64,000 nt of DNA, from contig JAMZAV010000963.1 of NCBI GenBank assembly GCA_024449915.1, forward strand, positions 163,752 through 227,751, read 5' to 3'. Shown piece by piece: positions 45,081 to 56,153 of the stretch (position 1 is the first letter of the stretch; the number at the start of each line of letters is the position of its first letter). Below the pieces are notes generated by a model. The model worked only from the letters and a program-made list of their open reading frames with translations, ran no database searches and was not told the origin of the DNA. The stretch is from Sweltsa coloradensis (lineage: Eukaryota > Arthropoda > Insecta > Plecoptera > Chloroperlidae). The translations under genes and the position numbers were made by a program.

Positions 45081-45338
45081 CTGCAGCTCCCTGGCGACAG
45101 CAAAGAGCGCCCTGACTAGTTTCTCCCCCTCTCCAACAAATTTGGACGTGAGGCTCGCAGCGCTGATGCTGAAAAATGTTGCGTTGCACTCGGTGGCGAC
45201 TGCCCGCGCTAGCAGGGTCTTGCCATTACCCGGCGGGCCAAACAACAGCAGCCCACGGGAAGGTGTGCGTAGCCCAGTGAAGAGTTCCGGTCGCAACGAA
45301 GGCAGGATAACCATTTCTTGCAAAGCCTGCTTTGCTAC
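45081..45338 (-). CDS. SPAST: Spastin, exon with Walker A and pore loop 1
   Basis: A 258-bp exon (86 codons, phase 0 both sides) starting [20 protein letters not shown] and containing [20 protein letters not shown] (Walker A, GPPGNGKT), [33 protein letters not shown] and ending RELQ. It follows the helix preceding the ATPase core and gives ATP binding plus pore loop 1. The pore-loop aromatic, Tyr in human spastin (SKYVGEGEK), is Phe here (SKFVGEGEK), a conservative change. The acceptor TTGTAG/GTA and donor CAG/GTGAGG are canonical. Confidence 0.97.
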
Positions 45339-46517
45339 CTACAAGGTGATTAGATTAGGATTACACATAATATGTATGTTTATAAGAAAGGGCTGTGAGT
45401 GTGACTATGAGTAAGATATAATCCTTAATCACTAGCCATACTACCAAGTCTGGTAGATGGGTGTTCATGCCTGAATTTGAATTGTTTTGATGGTTATATG
45501 TTAGACAGCAGCTCATGTCGGAGGCACTAGAATGATCACGGAAGTTCAAAGTCTCAGCCAATGACAGCGAGTTATTGCAGGGCTGCCACTGACATTTAAA
45601 AAAAATCCTGTTGGAGGACGTTAAAAATCCGCAAAAATCCGTGAAAAGTCTAAAAACGTTAATTTCATTGATCAAACTATGAAAATGGCTAAATGTTATG
45701 TTTATATTACCGTACCTAAAAGTTGCCAAGGGCCTAGGCCTATGCGCAGACGAGAATAAATAAGCCAGAAACGCCTGTGGTTGCTTTAATTAAGATTGCA
45801 TAAAAATGTAAAATGTAACTTATTTACAAGTATCTGTTTTAAATCTTACCTGGTTAAAAAATTCTTCTAGGCTTAGGCCCTAGGAATGTTGCATCACAAT
45901 TTTGACCTAGGCCCATGTGTTGTGTTTATTAATAACATTTCAGTCTTGCAGAACTTGTTAATAACATTTTAATACTAATTCTATTTTTCACGTTTATGAT
46001 CACATAATCCAAACTTTATAAACAAAAACGAAAGAAAACAATTTTGTAGGCTCCAATCTCCATTGTTTGTTCTTGGCTACTCCCACAAGCAACTGTTCTG
46101 GCCCCAAAGGGATTGGATACACAAAGGTTCTGGCAGAAGCAGTTCCTACAATGTCTAGGACACGGCTCCGCCCTTGCTCCGCCCCCTATCGAATGTCAAA
46201 TCGATTATCGCCCCGCCTTCGACGTTTACAATCGAAATTAGCCCGCGCAGATTCAAATATACGAAAATAAGCATAGAAAACGTAATTACCGAAATATCCG
46301 TAAATAAGAGTAAAAATCCGTTTATCCGTTTTGCACCCTAAATATCCGTAAAAACGGATAAAATCCGTTAAAACGGCAGCCCTGAGTTATTGCATGTTTG
46401 ACTTATAAATACACTAGTCGAGATATCAATGGAGCATTGAATAAAGGAACAAACCTTAATGAGCTTACAGACACATGCTACTAGGTATCGGTACTATGAA
46501 CATGTAACACAAGTTAC
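45339..46517 (-). other. Spastin intron (1.2 kb), mostly one hAT-like element
   Basis: Roughly two thirds of this intron is the 807-bp transposon at 45578-46384. The rest is unique AT-rich DNA. Confidence 0.75.
45578..46384. mobile_element. hAT-like element with 8-bp target duplication
   Basis: The ends CAGGGCTGCC and GGCAGCCCTG are perfect inverted repeats. They are flanked by an exact 8-bp duplication AGTTATTG (45570-45577, 46385-46392). The subterminal regions are filled with the repeated word AAAATCCG/CGGATAAA in both orientations, a pattern typical of hAT transposase-binding sites. There is no transposase frame. Confidence 0.87.
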
Positions 46518-46858
46518 CTCCTGGCCAGCAATGTCTTCCCACTGCACACTCGCACCACCCTCCAAGATCTCATCGAGAATTATTTGAGCTAGTTTCGGGT
46601 CGACTCCTTTCAACGAGCACGACTTCTTGGGAGCAGACCTGGCACTAGAGTCTGCGTGTGCCGGCCGCCGCACGGGGCTACTGCTCGGGCCCGACAGCTG
46701 ACGCTTGATGGCCGGTGGCGTTGACATCGGTTTCTGGGGCCGCGGTGGAGCGATGTTTGTCTGAGAGCGAGAACCCATGCTCCGCGGTAGTGTTTGACTC
46801 TTGCTAGTGTAAGAGCCCGGGGTACGTTTCCCTGGTATGGTCATTTTGCGGCCTGTAG
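46518..46858 (-). CDS. SPAST: Spastin, exon with microtubule-binding linker
   Basis: A 341-bp exon. It completes an Ala codon (G/CT) and reads ATGRKMTIPGKRTPGSYTSK, a Ser/Pro/Lys/Arg-rich linker (basic, low complexity), then VDPKLAQIILDEILEGGASV and QWEDIAGQE. The basic linker corresponds to the microtubule-binding domain. The last 40 residues are the start of the AAA module (VDxxLAxxIxxEI...VxxxDIAGQ). The acceptor is ATTACAG/CT and the donor is GAG/GTAACT. An internal ATG (46844) is not a start: the upstream exon joins in frame. Confidence 0.94.
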
Positions 46859-49800
46859 CTGTAATGCATCAATTTTAATCAAATCTGTTAGATAACAAAA
46901 ATATATGGTAACATTAACGTAGCAGAATGTTCTAGAATGTGCTTTTAATTTGCGCAAAACAACTGAAGATTGTCAATCAATAGTAGAAGACAACAGCCCT
47001 TACATTGACATCAATGTCAAATCAAAGTCCATCAAATTTTATCACAGTATCTCAAGCTATTAAAAGGTAAAATAATACATGCACAAATTTGAGCATACCC
47101 CTACTTTAGAATTGGTTTGTTCTTTAACACAAGCAGAGGTAAGTCATATGACCTAGCTCTTCAATTCAACATCCATGTTTGCAAGGATTGCCATAGGTCT
47201 ACATCCCGCATTTTAGGGTTTTTGCCACAATCCTAGGTATGCATAGAATATTGTAATATTAGTACGGTATTAGTGAGTGAATCTTTGTTCTGCTACATGT
47301 AAGCATTGAGAGCTTACGTATGTTTTTTTTAATCACTGGCTAATCAAAATAAAAACGAATCATGATACAAAATGAAAAAAGTAGATTTATGACAGAAGCA
47401 GTTCTTTAGTGGGCATGAAAAGTGAGCTACAAAATTAATCATAATGAATAATCTAAACCATAAGTGTCCAAGAGCAAGCCTCCAAAAGCGGCCATTTAAA
47501 AAATGTCTCATCTCAAATTAAAAAATGTATTTATAAAATATTTGCATAAAAACTCTTACCTTTATATGAAAATCAATATCCATAATACTGAGTGATATAT
47601 AATTTGGATACATCTAAGGGAAAAACCAATCCAAAATATGCATAAAACAGTAGTTATAGAGTATGATCATTAATCACAGTCTTTTGATAAGGTCAAAATA
47701 TTTTTTTGTTTTTTTGGTCGATTCATTTTTCCTTGATTGCTAATTTTTTTAACGATTTTTGGTGCTAAGTTTTTCCAAAAGTATACTATTTGGATGGCTG
47801 ATAATTTTATTGTAGCTTACACTCATCTTTGACTATAGAATGAGGTATTTTGAAATGTATAGCTTTCGTATCTTAAGATCTTCCTTGTTTTTCTTTTGAC
47901 GGTACAAATACCACAAAAGTACCGGAAAAAATAACACTGTAAAATGTAAGGTATTGAAGATACACATTTCAAAATACCTCATTCTATTCGGATTTAAAAG
48001 CAAAGTGGCTGACATCTGGTGAGCGAAGCGCGAACCCGCAGGAGTAGCATTGCGTTGCGATATGGCCGCTTATAAGTATGTTTTCCTCTATGGCACTTGC
48101 AATGGATCACGACTGAAATAAACACTCAATAAAGACAAAACTACACCACCAATTTATGAAATTGAGTTTGTAAGTATAGTGGAATATCTGTAGCCACATC
48201 GTATACATCCTAGGTAGGAAAATGTTAATGAAAATAAGCGTGAAAGTTGAACGTCGGGGACGAGAACATTTGAAGTAACCCGGAGTAGGGTGGGATATTT
48301 TCGTCGGTTTAATCGGATAAAAAATATTGTAGGGGACGTTGAAATAGTATTAGATTATATTTAAACTATCTTTGAATGAAATAAAATGGTAAGATTGTTA
48401 AAAACACGTGATGATGGAGCATCAGCTTGTAATAAGTTCGTTCATTTCTAGGCCTACAAGAGGGCGTGTATACACACAGCTCTCAATGTAGGATGTTTTC
48501 GTCAGTTAAATCGTGAAAAAATACTCTAGGTGACGTTTAATAGTGTAAGATTATATTAAAGCTATCTATGAATGAAATGAAATTGCAAGATTGTTAAACA
48601 TGCGATGATCGAGCATCAGGTTGTCTTAAGGTCGTTCATTTCTAGGCCTATAAGTGGGCGTGTGTACACACACCACATCAATCATTTCATTCATTTGTTT
48701 GATATTTTCAAGCCTGCTCGCGGCAACTTATGTAAAAAACTAACGCTGGTCAATACCAATAATATTACGCCCATGGAGAAAAGATTCTGATAACAATTTT
48801 GAGCACGAAATTGTTTCTCAGACAGATCTAGGCTAGGCGTTCCGTAGGAGGGCCTAGGCCCTAGCTGCGAGTTTCCGAGTTTAGCACCACCAACGACGTA
48901 CGTTAGGTTACGGGAAACAGTTTTTTACGAATAAATGGGTTAACGAAATAGCTGTAGGTCTAGTCTATTAGAAATTACACGGATACAAGTAAAAATATTT
49001 CCTATAATTTTGTCACACATGGCCCTGATTTATCTAGTTTTGTAGGAAATCAAATCGGGACCGATCGGGAAAAGTAGGCCTAAATTGACTCTTCGGAAAA
49101 GGAAATAAAATATATTTCAATGAGTTGCAGGATAACTTTGAACATCACAACAGGCTAGACATAACATGTCATAACATTAATTTACATCCTAATTACATGT
49201 CACAACATTCACCAACGATTGATTATTGAGCATTCAAACCGTCAGTTTATACACAGCTGCTTAGGGAAGGACTACTCCTAATGCTACTCCGGCCGGCCAT
49301 GATGCACTTTACGCCCACCGACAGTGCTGCCCCTGGATTTCACTTTAAACGCGTGTAGTCAAAGATGAGTGTAAACTACAATAAAAATAGAAGCCATCCA
49401 ACTGGTATACTTTGGGAAAAACTTAGGACCAAAAATCATTCAAAAACTCTATACTGTTTTAAGCATATTTTGGATTTTGGTTTTTGGTGAACACTGAACA
49501 CACAGCCACAAACAAAACAAAACAAACAATAAAAAACTAACAATATGCTGGAAATTATATTCAAAATAGTGCAAAAGCTCATACCATTTGGCATTTTCAA
49601 GTCAAACTGTTTTCACTCAATGCAAATTGGGAAGCTGTGGTATTCGTGGTCTACATTTGCAAATGTGCCTATATGTTGAAAGAATTACTAGACCTATTTA
49701 ACTCGAAAACACAATTTACCGCTATCAATGGGTTTACTCTGCGAGGTTGGCAAGTGTGAAACGTTTATTTACAAACCTTATTTTCTAAAGATTATTGGGA

Positions 49801-50585
49801 TAGTTTAATAATGATAATGTTGAAAAGTTCTCTTGTAAATGATAAGTATGCATTTAAACGGATTTTTTTCCCCCAGAAATAAAAAAAATCACAAAATAAG
49901 GTAAATATGTTAAGATTAACAGTGTACTGGGAATTTTATTACTGTATGGGACAGTACTGACTGCTGCCTACAACTTCATACAATTTGCACATTCAAATTT
50001 TCCCGCGTTAAATTTCAAAGATGACCTACCAAGGCAGTATGAGCAGTAAGACCTACTATTATTTGATCTTGATGAAGTATGAATTCAAATTTCAAATGAA
50101 GCTTAGAATTGCCTACTATATTAGTAATGTATTTGCAGGTATTTTATTTTTTATTACAATTTCCGCCGGTAAAAATTTCCGGAATTCCGGAGTATTTGCG
50201 AAAGAAATATTTCCGAGAAATACTTCGGGAAATAATTCCGGAAAAAAAACAGAAATAATTTATATCACTAACTATACATACAAACAGACCATGTGCAAAT
50301 GACAGATCATGAAGACAATAATTTTAGGTTTTCAAGCAATATTCATACAAAAGGCATTGCATGTAGGCCTATATGAGATAGTTACAATATTATTAAGGTA
50401 AAAAATTAATTTGTAAATTAATCAGCATACAAATAAATCCACAATCACAAAAGGGATTCTTTAAAATGTTATCTTATTGGATACAGTATGCCTACTATAA
50501 TGTTTAAGGCAAGTGCAGTTACAACTATGGTTTAATTTTAAAACTACTGCAGTACTAAATAAAATATTTTAAAGTTGCGTTGTAC
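46859..50585 (-). other. Spastin intron (3.7 kb) with a long inverted-repeat element
   Basis: Bounded by GAAG/GTACAA and ATTACAG/CT. The interior is dominated by the inverted-repeat structure at 47620-49480. Confidence 0.7.
47620..49480. mobile_element. Inverted-repeat structure with internal tandem duplication
   Basis: Arms around 47625-47845 and 49355-49480 are inverted relatives: CCAAAATATGCATAAAACAG against TTTTAAGCATATTTTGGATT; TATACTATTTGGATGGCT against AGCCATCCAACTGGTATA; ACACTCATCTTTGACTA against TAGTCAAAGATGAGTGT. Near the left arm an independent hairpin lies at 47836-47986 (ATAGAATGAGGTATTTTGAA and its complement). Inside, a unit of about 198 bp is duplicated (48293-48490 and 48491-48672; start GGATATTTTCGTC / GGATGTTTTCGTC, end GGGCGTGT.TACACACA). 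Confidence 0.55.
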
Positions 50586-50762
50586 CTTCTGAGGTTTTGA
50601 TAGGTGGGAGCCTGGGAGAAATTACTTTACTAGTGTGCCCGTGGATCAAAAGAGAGGGCTTCTGAGATTCTGAATTAATATGGGGTCGTTGAAACTTCAC
50701 CCGAGCACTGCTTGCGCTCAGCTCTGTGGTCACCGCTAACTTTCCAAGATGCACTAGACTGA
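50586..50762 (-). CDS. SPAST: Spastin, linker exon
   Basis: A 177-bp exon between the MIT and microtubule-binding exons. After the acceptor TTTTTAG it completes a Val codon (G/TC) and reads VSLVHLGKLAVTTELSASSA, a basic Ser/Lys/Pro-rich stretch, ending SPRLPPIKTSE plus one base. Linker sequence is poorly conserved in spastins, so the call rests on reading-frame continuity: phase 1 in, phase 1 out, canonical GT-AG sites and the correct place in the gene. The next possible acceptor, 4 nt downstream (TCAG), would create an immediate stop, which supports the boundary chosen. Confidence 0.8.
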
Positions 50763-51118
50763 CTAAAAACAAATGGAAACAAAACAAAACATATAAATGA
50801 CAAAACAAAAGTAAAACAAATCAAAGAAATTATACAATTAAATACAACCTAAAATACGAGGATATGCCAGCTTTAAATTAGCATGGAAGGTTAAAAATAA
50901 ACATAAAATGTAATCCTAAGCATTACAATGTTGTCGTTTTCACCAGGTGTTCAATACTTTTTACAGTCATGTTAATGGATGAGCATGTGGGAAGGATTAG
51001 CCCAAGACTGAGACTCCTGGTTCAGCTCAAGCATTATTCCACCAGTATTTGTTGCGTTGAGCCATCTTTTCCTATGCTTTTTAACAATGTTTCAAGTTTC
51101 TAATGTTAAATAGAATTA

Positions 51119-51540
51119 TTGGATGAGCGAAGCGAAGACTTCAATTTCACTTAGGCCTACCCAGAGAAAAATAGCTCGGGTGTTTTTTTTTTGTCTGTTA
51201 GTTCGCTCTCTACCGGGCAAACGGCATAAATATGAGATTTTGATGAAAATTGGAGGGGATCTTCAAAATCTCTGACTACATACATACCATAGACATACAT
51301 AGCATAATATCATCATAACATAGATCTTTAAAGTTTTTTGGTACAATCGAAGAAATATTTGTAATGAATATCGTACCTTTACGATTTTTTTTGGCGAATT
51401 TTAATGCAATATTTTCGTGATATTTAGTCCGATGCTGACCAAACAGGTGGGGCTACAACATAAATATTTTACATGGACATTTAGGTAATGGTGACGTAAT
51501 GGCTTTATGAAAAAAAAAGTTGAAAAAGAGCCAGAATTTA
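51119..51540 (+). mobile_element. Helitron-like element, 'accgggcaaacggc' subfamily, truncated
   Basis: The start TTGGATGAGCGAAGCGAAGA is followed by the subfamily phrases CTCTACCGGGCAAACGGC, GTACAATCGAAGAAATATTT and GACCAAACAGGTGGGGCTAC. Its 3' end is missing: the next Helitron-like copy starts immediately at 51541. Confidence 0.65.
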
Positions 51541-51684
51541 TTGGATGAGCGTAACGGGCGAAGCGAAGATTTCATTTCACTACACTGGAGAAAAAAATCC
51601 GGAATGTTTTTTTTTTCCTTTCTTTCTTTTTTTTGTATTTTTGTGTGTCTGTTAACACAATTCCGGCTACACCGTTACTCCAAT

Positions 51685-53626
51685 AGGGAATATTCCACTT
51701 CCGTCAAATACTGTACAAATAGATTTTTTAGAAGAAGTATTTCGTTCCGATTACAAATATGTACTTTGTTTTTCCGAGAAATAATAATCCAATAATTTAT
51801 AGCCGTTTTAAAAACAGCATTTTTTTTAATATTCTAAGAGCGGCAAAAACGGCTATGACGTCAGAACTGTGTTGAACCAACGCCGTCTGGATACACATAC
51901 ATACATACATCCAGACGGCGGTGTTTTAAACAAAGCAGCGCCTAGCATAGCCTACAGTAATGTAAAAGATGGCGGACATTTTACATTTAACGCCTAGCCA
52001 GAAAACGAGAAAAGTTGACATTGCAATCAAAAAGCAAAACTGAAACAGTCCTAGGTCTAGGCCTAGACGTAGAAAATTATTTATAATACAACAGTCTAGG
52101 CTAATCGTTCCTGTAGGATATAGGCCTTGGTATGTGAATACTAAAATTACTCACTTGACAAGCCCTTGGCTTAACTTGCCAACCCTAGGCCTGCACGTCC
52201 ATGTTCTGACACACATCCCGCACAAAAACCTTACTTTGATGACTAATTGACGACTCGAAATGGGCGGAGCTTAAAACGATCGATAGGTCACGTGACTAGT
52301 ATTGGGTATAAATCCTCATTTCGCAAGCTGGCGCCTGCTGAACGGCGCATCACTTATCACGCTCTAACTTTTATTCTATTCATTATTTGGACAACACTTA
52401 AATGGATAATATTTAGCAAACATATCATTCCTTGTAATAGCGATTATTCCGATTGTTTTGACAAAGTCGTTAGCTTGTTATAACAATGTACGCATCACAC
52501 AAGTGAAAATTATCAATGACTTGAGTTTTCTCATTAATTAATTTGACAAAAAACTACTGATCGGATTTCAACAAGAATTCTTTGTAAGAATGCATCAGAC
52601 TGTTTAGACAAGAAATAAACTAACTTTCTAGATAGAAAGTGCACTGAACGAAAATTTACAGCATAGAGTAATATGCAGCGTGCACTTTTTCACGGCTCAT
52701 CCGCACGTCAAGAGTGCATATTTTAGATAAAAACACATACCCTGCATATTTCTCTATGCTGCAAAGTTTCGTTCAGTGCACTTTCTATCTAGAAAGTTAG
52801 TTTATTTCTTGTCTAAACAGTCTGATGCATATTTTTAAAGAGGTCTTGTCGAAATCCGATCCGTAGTTTTTTGTCAAATAAATTATTGAGAAAACTTAAG
52901 TCATTAATAATTTTAACATGTATGATGCGTATTTAGTAAAGTTAATAACGACTGTGTCAAAAAAATCGAAATAATCGCTATTACAAAGAATGATATATTT
53001 GCTAAATATTATTCATTTAACTATTGTCCAAATAATGAATAGAATAAAAGTTAGAGCGTGATAAGTGTTGCGCCGTGAAGCAGGCGTCAACTTGCGAAAT
53101 GAGGATTTATACCAACTAATTCCGCCATGTTGCCTCGTGACGTCAGGAGGCGGGTACAATTCAAGTCGTCAATTAAAGCCTATTGTAGATAAAGAATAGC
53201 ATGATAGTCCTAGGCTGTGCAAAAATTCAAGACAAGATGCTCGTAATTCTTTATCACAATGATCTCGCGAAATCTTCTGTCACATAAGAAAAAAGAAAAA
53301 CAAAAGACGGTGAAAATGTACATCGTTTAAGTGGCTGTGGAGTTGTGTTTGTTGTTGAGCGGATGGGCGAGCACCGCCGTCTGTATGTAAATATGTACAA
53401 ATATATGTACATTTAGTTTCCAATTGGCCTTGACTCAACACAGTTATGACATAGTACCGTCCAAAGATGGTGCACGCTCGTTTTTGGCGCGCAAACTGGG
53501 GGTCCAATTTACTTCTTGTTTAAATTACACAAAATACATTTTTTTTTTAATAAAAAAAGTGCAGTGACTATTAAGACATGAAAAAGAATAAAAATAAAAA
53601 ATAAAATATTAAGTGGAATATTCCCT
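51685..53626. mobile_element. Transposon B nested in A3; itself interrupted
   Basis: The terminal inverted repeats AGGGAATATTCCACTT and AAGTGGAATATTCCCT are perfect over 16 bp. The flanking AT is duplicated (51683-51684, 53627-53628), and removing the element restores the Helitron-like sequence. Subterminal inverted segments (CTGTGTTGAACC against TGACTCAACACAG; CGCCGTCTGGAT against the complementary CCGCCGTCTG) are present. Excluding the 928-bp insertion C and its duplicated TA, it is about 1.0 kb. A relative is at 62103-62580. No transposase frame was recognised. Confidence 0.75.
52246..53173. mobile_element. Palindromic element C nested in B, TA target
   Basis: The whole 928 bp is one palindrome. 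The arms run inward from ATTGACGACT / AGTCGTCAAT through TATAAATCCTCATTTCGC, GATAAGTG, CTAACTTTTATTCTATTCAT, TCTAGATAGAAAGTGCACTG and stop at a centre near 52715. TA flanks both ends (52244-52245, 53174-53175). The related B copy at 62.1 kb has a single TA and no insert at the equivalent place, an empty site. This supports a Tc1/mariner-type target preference for a foldback element. Confidence 0.8.
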
Positions 53627-54971
53627 ATTGCAATGAAATTTTATGGAGGCCTTCGAAATCTCTGAACTTAGAACTGCCACCTTTTTGAGCGCAATCGAAA
53701 AATTATTTCTCATAAAAATCGCAATTTTACGATTGTTTTCGATTTTTAAGAAATTTCTTCGATTTATAACATCTACATGCTTTATTCTATTGTAATGATT
53801 TTTTCACAGAACCTTTATTTTATGAATTAATATATTCGTGTGAAATTTGAGCGTAATCAAATAATTATTTCTCACGAAAATCACAATTTTACGATTGTTG
53901 TTGATTTTTTAAAATTCTTCGACTTATAACACCTACATGCTTTATCCGATTGTAATGATTTTTTTACAGAACCTTAAATTTGTGAATTGATATATTTGTG
54001 TGAAATTTGAGCAGAATCGAAAAATTATTTCTCATGATAATCGCAATTTTAGAATTTTTTTCGATTTTTAAAATTTCTTTGACAAATAACACCAACATGC
54101 TTTATCCGATTGTAATGATTTTTTCACAGAACCTTAATTTTATAAATTTGTGTGAAATTTGAGTGTAATCGAAAAATTATTTCTCATAAAAATCGCAATA
54201 TTACGCTTATTTTTATTTTAAAAAATTACGCTCATCCAACAACGCGCCTGAAAAAGCGTTTGCGAAGCTTCCTAGTAGAAATAACAGTTTTAATATAAGC
54301 ATTTTACATGTGTAGGCCTATAATGTACAAGTACCGTAACTATAGAAACTTTTAAAAAATCCCTTACAATGTGTACAAAAAGCAAGTCTTTGGGCCTCGA
54401 GATATTTTACATACTATGAGACTTTCAGATGACGTCAAACCGACTGTCGTGGCCGACTGGGGGGTAAAAATTATATTGGCGCCATATCATATCAATCATG
54501 CCAAAAGGGTGAATTTCATTGAAGATTCCTTAAAGTTGCATACCATTTGGCAGTTCAACCAATCGAATGATTGTATTCTATTATCTGTTATTAACAATTT
54601 AGCAAGGAAATAATGGAAATTGAAGCTCTGGTTTTTCCAAAAACAATTAAAAGCTGGGGTCTTGTAAATGCAGGTCTAAGGGCTATGCCAGTCGGCCACT
54701 TATCGATGCTTTAGAACATACTATTTTAGAAGTAGACCTATCTTTTCATGGCTGACAAAAAGTATTTCAATGTTACTGGAAGAACCTTGGCTGTCAAATA
54801 TATTGACATTTTGCGTCGTACATATTTTTTAATCTTTGTAGGTGATGAAAAATACGAGATTTCTTCCTATATGCCTATTGTTGCCATGATAAAATTGCAT
54901 TTTTTGCCCACTATGGCCCAAAGTAAGTAGATACTGCGCCGCCCAAAGCTTTTCTGAAACTCTCCTTGGTA

Positions 54972-56153
54972 CTAGGCCGCTTTGCGAACGCTTTTTCAGT
55001 TTTTCTAGTCGCATCGATGGATGAGCTTTTTTGTAAGTTTTTAGTATACGTGGGATTACTTTTTCAAGTCCCATTGCAAAATCATTTTTGTTACATTTGG
55101 ATAATTTGTATTAAGAATAGCTATAGTAATACCAATTAACAATAGAATGTAAAATATCTCGAGGCCCAAAAACTTGCTTCTTGTAAGCATTGTCGGTGGG
55201 TCAAGTTTCTATAGTTACTTGATATATATCTCCCCGTCTGGGCCCGGGGTAGAATTGGCCCAGAGCATGGCTCTGCTAATCGTAAAAGGCGATTCAAGAG
55301 AAAAAGTCCACCTTGCAAGCATAAGCTAGTAAGAGCGGAGTATATTACTCCCTGAAACTAGAGGCGAGCTCTCGCAATCGTCGTCGGGGACACCTCCCCC
55401 TTCCCTTGACGACCTCCCCGACGACGATATAATGACACAATGAACGATGACAAAGACGATGACGACCGTGACGTGAGAAACCCCCCTTCCTCCCCTTATC
55501 CATGGCTGGTTCTGACCAGCATGGGCCCCTCCTCCCCATATCCCGTAGGCTAGAGTGGTGCATTATGACCTAACGGTTGACGCGTCCTTAATCCAAATAA
55601 ACAAAAATTATACATCTGTAAAAGGCTTATATTAAAACCTTTATTTCTATGAATTTTGGACAACTTTTTCAACTTTTTCTTTCAAAAGGCACTACATATG
55701 GAAAATATGAACGTTGTAACCCCACCCGTTTGGTCAGAATCGGCCCTAACATCACGAAAATATCGGAAAAAATATCGTAAAAGTACAATTTCTATGAGAA
55801 ATATTTCTTCTATGTCCCTAAAATCATAACATATCTAATTTTAATGATTTCAAACGTTCCCCATAAAATGTCATCAAGATCGGAATAGCCGTTTGCCCGG
55901 TCCCAAGCCAAATATCATGAAAATAGCGCGTTAAAAATCGAAAAAAAATTGTAAAAGTCAATATTCATAAGAAATATTTCTTCGATTGTACCCAAAAACG
56001 TGGTAAGTCTAAGTTCAGAGATTTCGAAGGTCCCCTCCAATTTTGATCAAGATCGCATATGCCGTTTGCCCGGTAGAGCGCGAACAAACAGACAAAAAAA
56101 CTAATTTTTTGGGGGGGTCAGTGAAATTGAAGTCTTTGCTTCGCTCATCCAAT
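54972..56153 (-). mobile_element. Helitron-like element, 'accgggcaaacggc' subfamily, inverted
   Basis: The minus strand reads from GGATGAGCGAAGCAAAGACT (about 56152) through the GCCGTTTGCCCGG-type marks to CATCCATCGATGCGACTAG...AAAGCGTTCGCAAAGCGGCCTAG and T (54971). It includes a GC-rich insertion at about 55215-55570 with a hairpin (55377-55428). Confidence 0.65.
55377..55428. repeat. GC-rich hairpin, 14-bp perfect stem
   Basis: ATCGTCGTCGGGGA (55377-55390) and TCCCCGACGACGAT (55415-55428) pair perfectly around a C-rich 24-nt loop. It lies within the GC-rich block that interrupts a Helitron-like element. Confidence 0.7.

Larger units (their letters stand above)
51541..54275 (+). mobile_element. 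Helitron-like element A3, interrupted at 51685-53626
   Basis: The host of a nested insertion. The left part (51541-51684) starts TTGGATGAGCGTAACGGGCG and ends within CGGCTACACCGTTACTCCAA. The right part resumes at 53627 with TTGCAATGAAATTTTATGG, exactly as in the uninterrupted copies. Three or four units of about 160 bp follow (TACATGCTTTATCCGATTG-like marks at 53773, 53933, 54093). The 3' end is CGCTCATCCAACAACGCGCC, AAAAGCGTT and CCTAG before T. Confidence 0.75.

Noticed and set aside
46494..46844. Spastin start codon at ATG 46844
   Set aside because: The frame continues upstream through TGRK to a canonical acceptor, and the preceding exon joins in phase, so this Met is internal.
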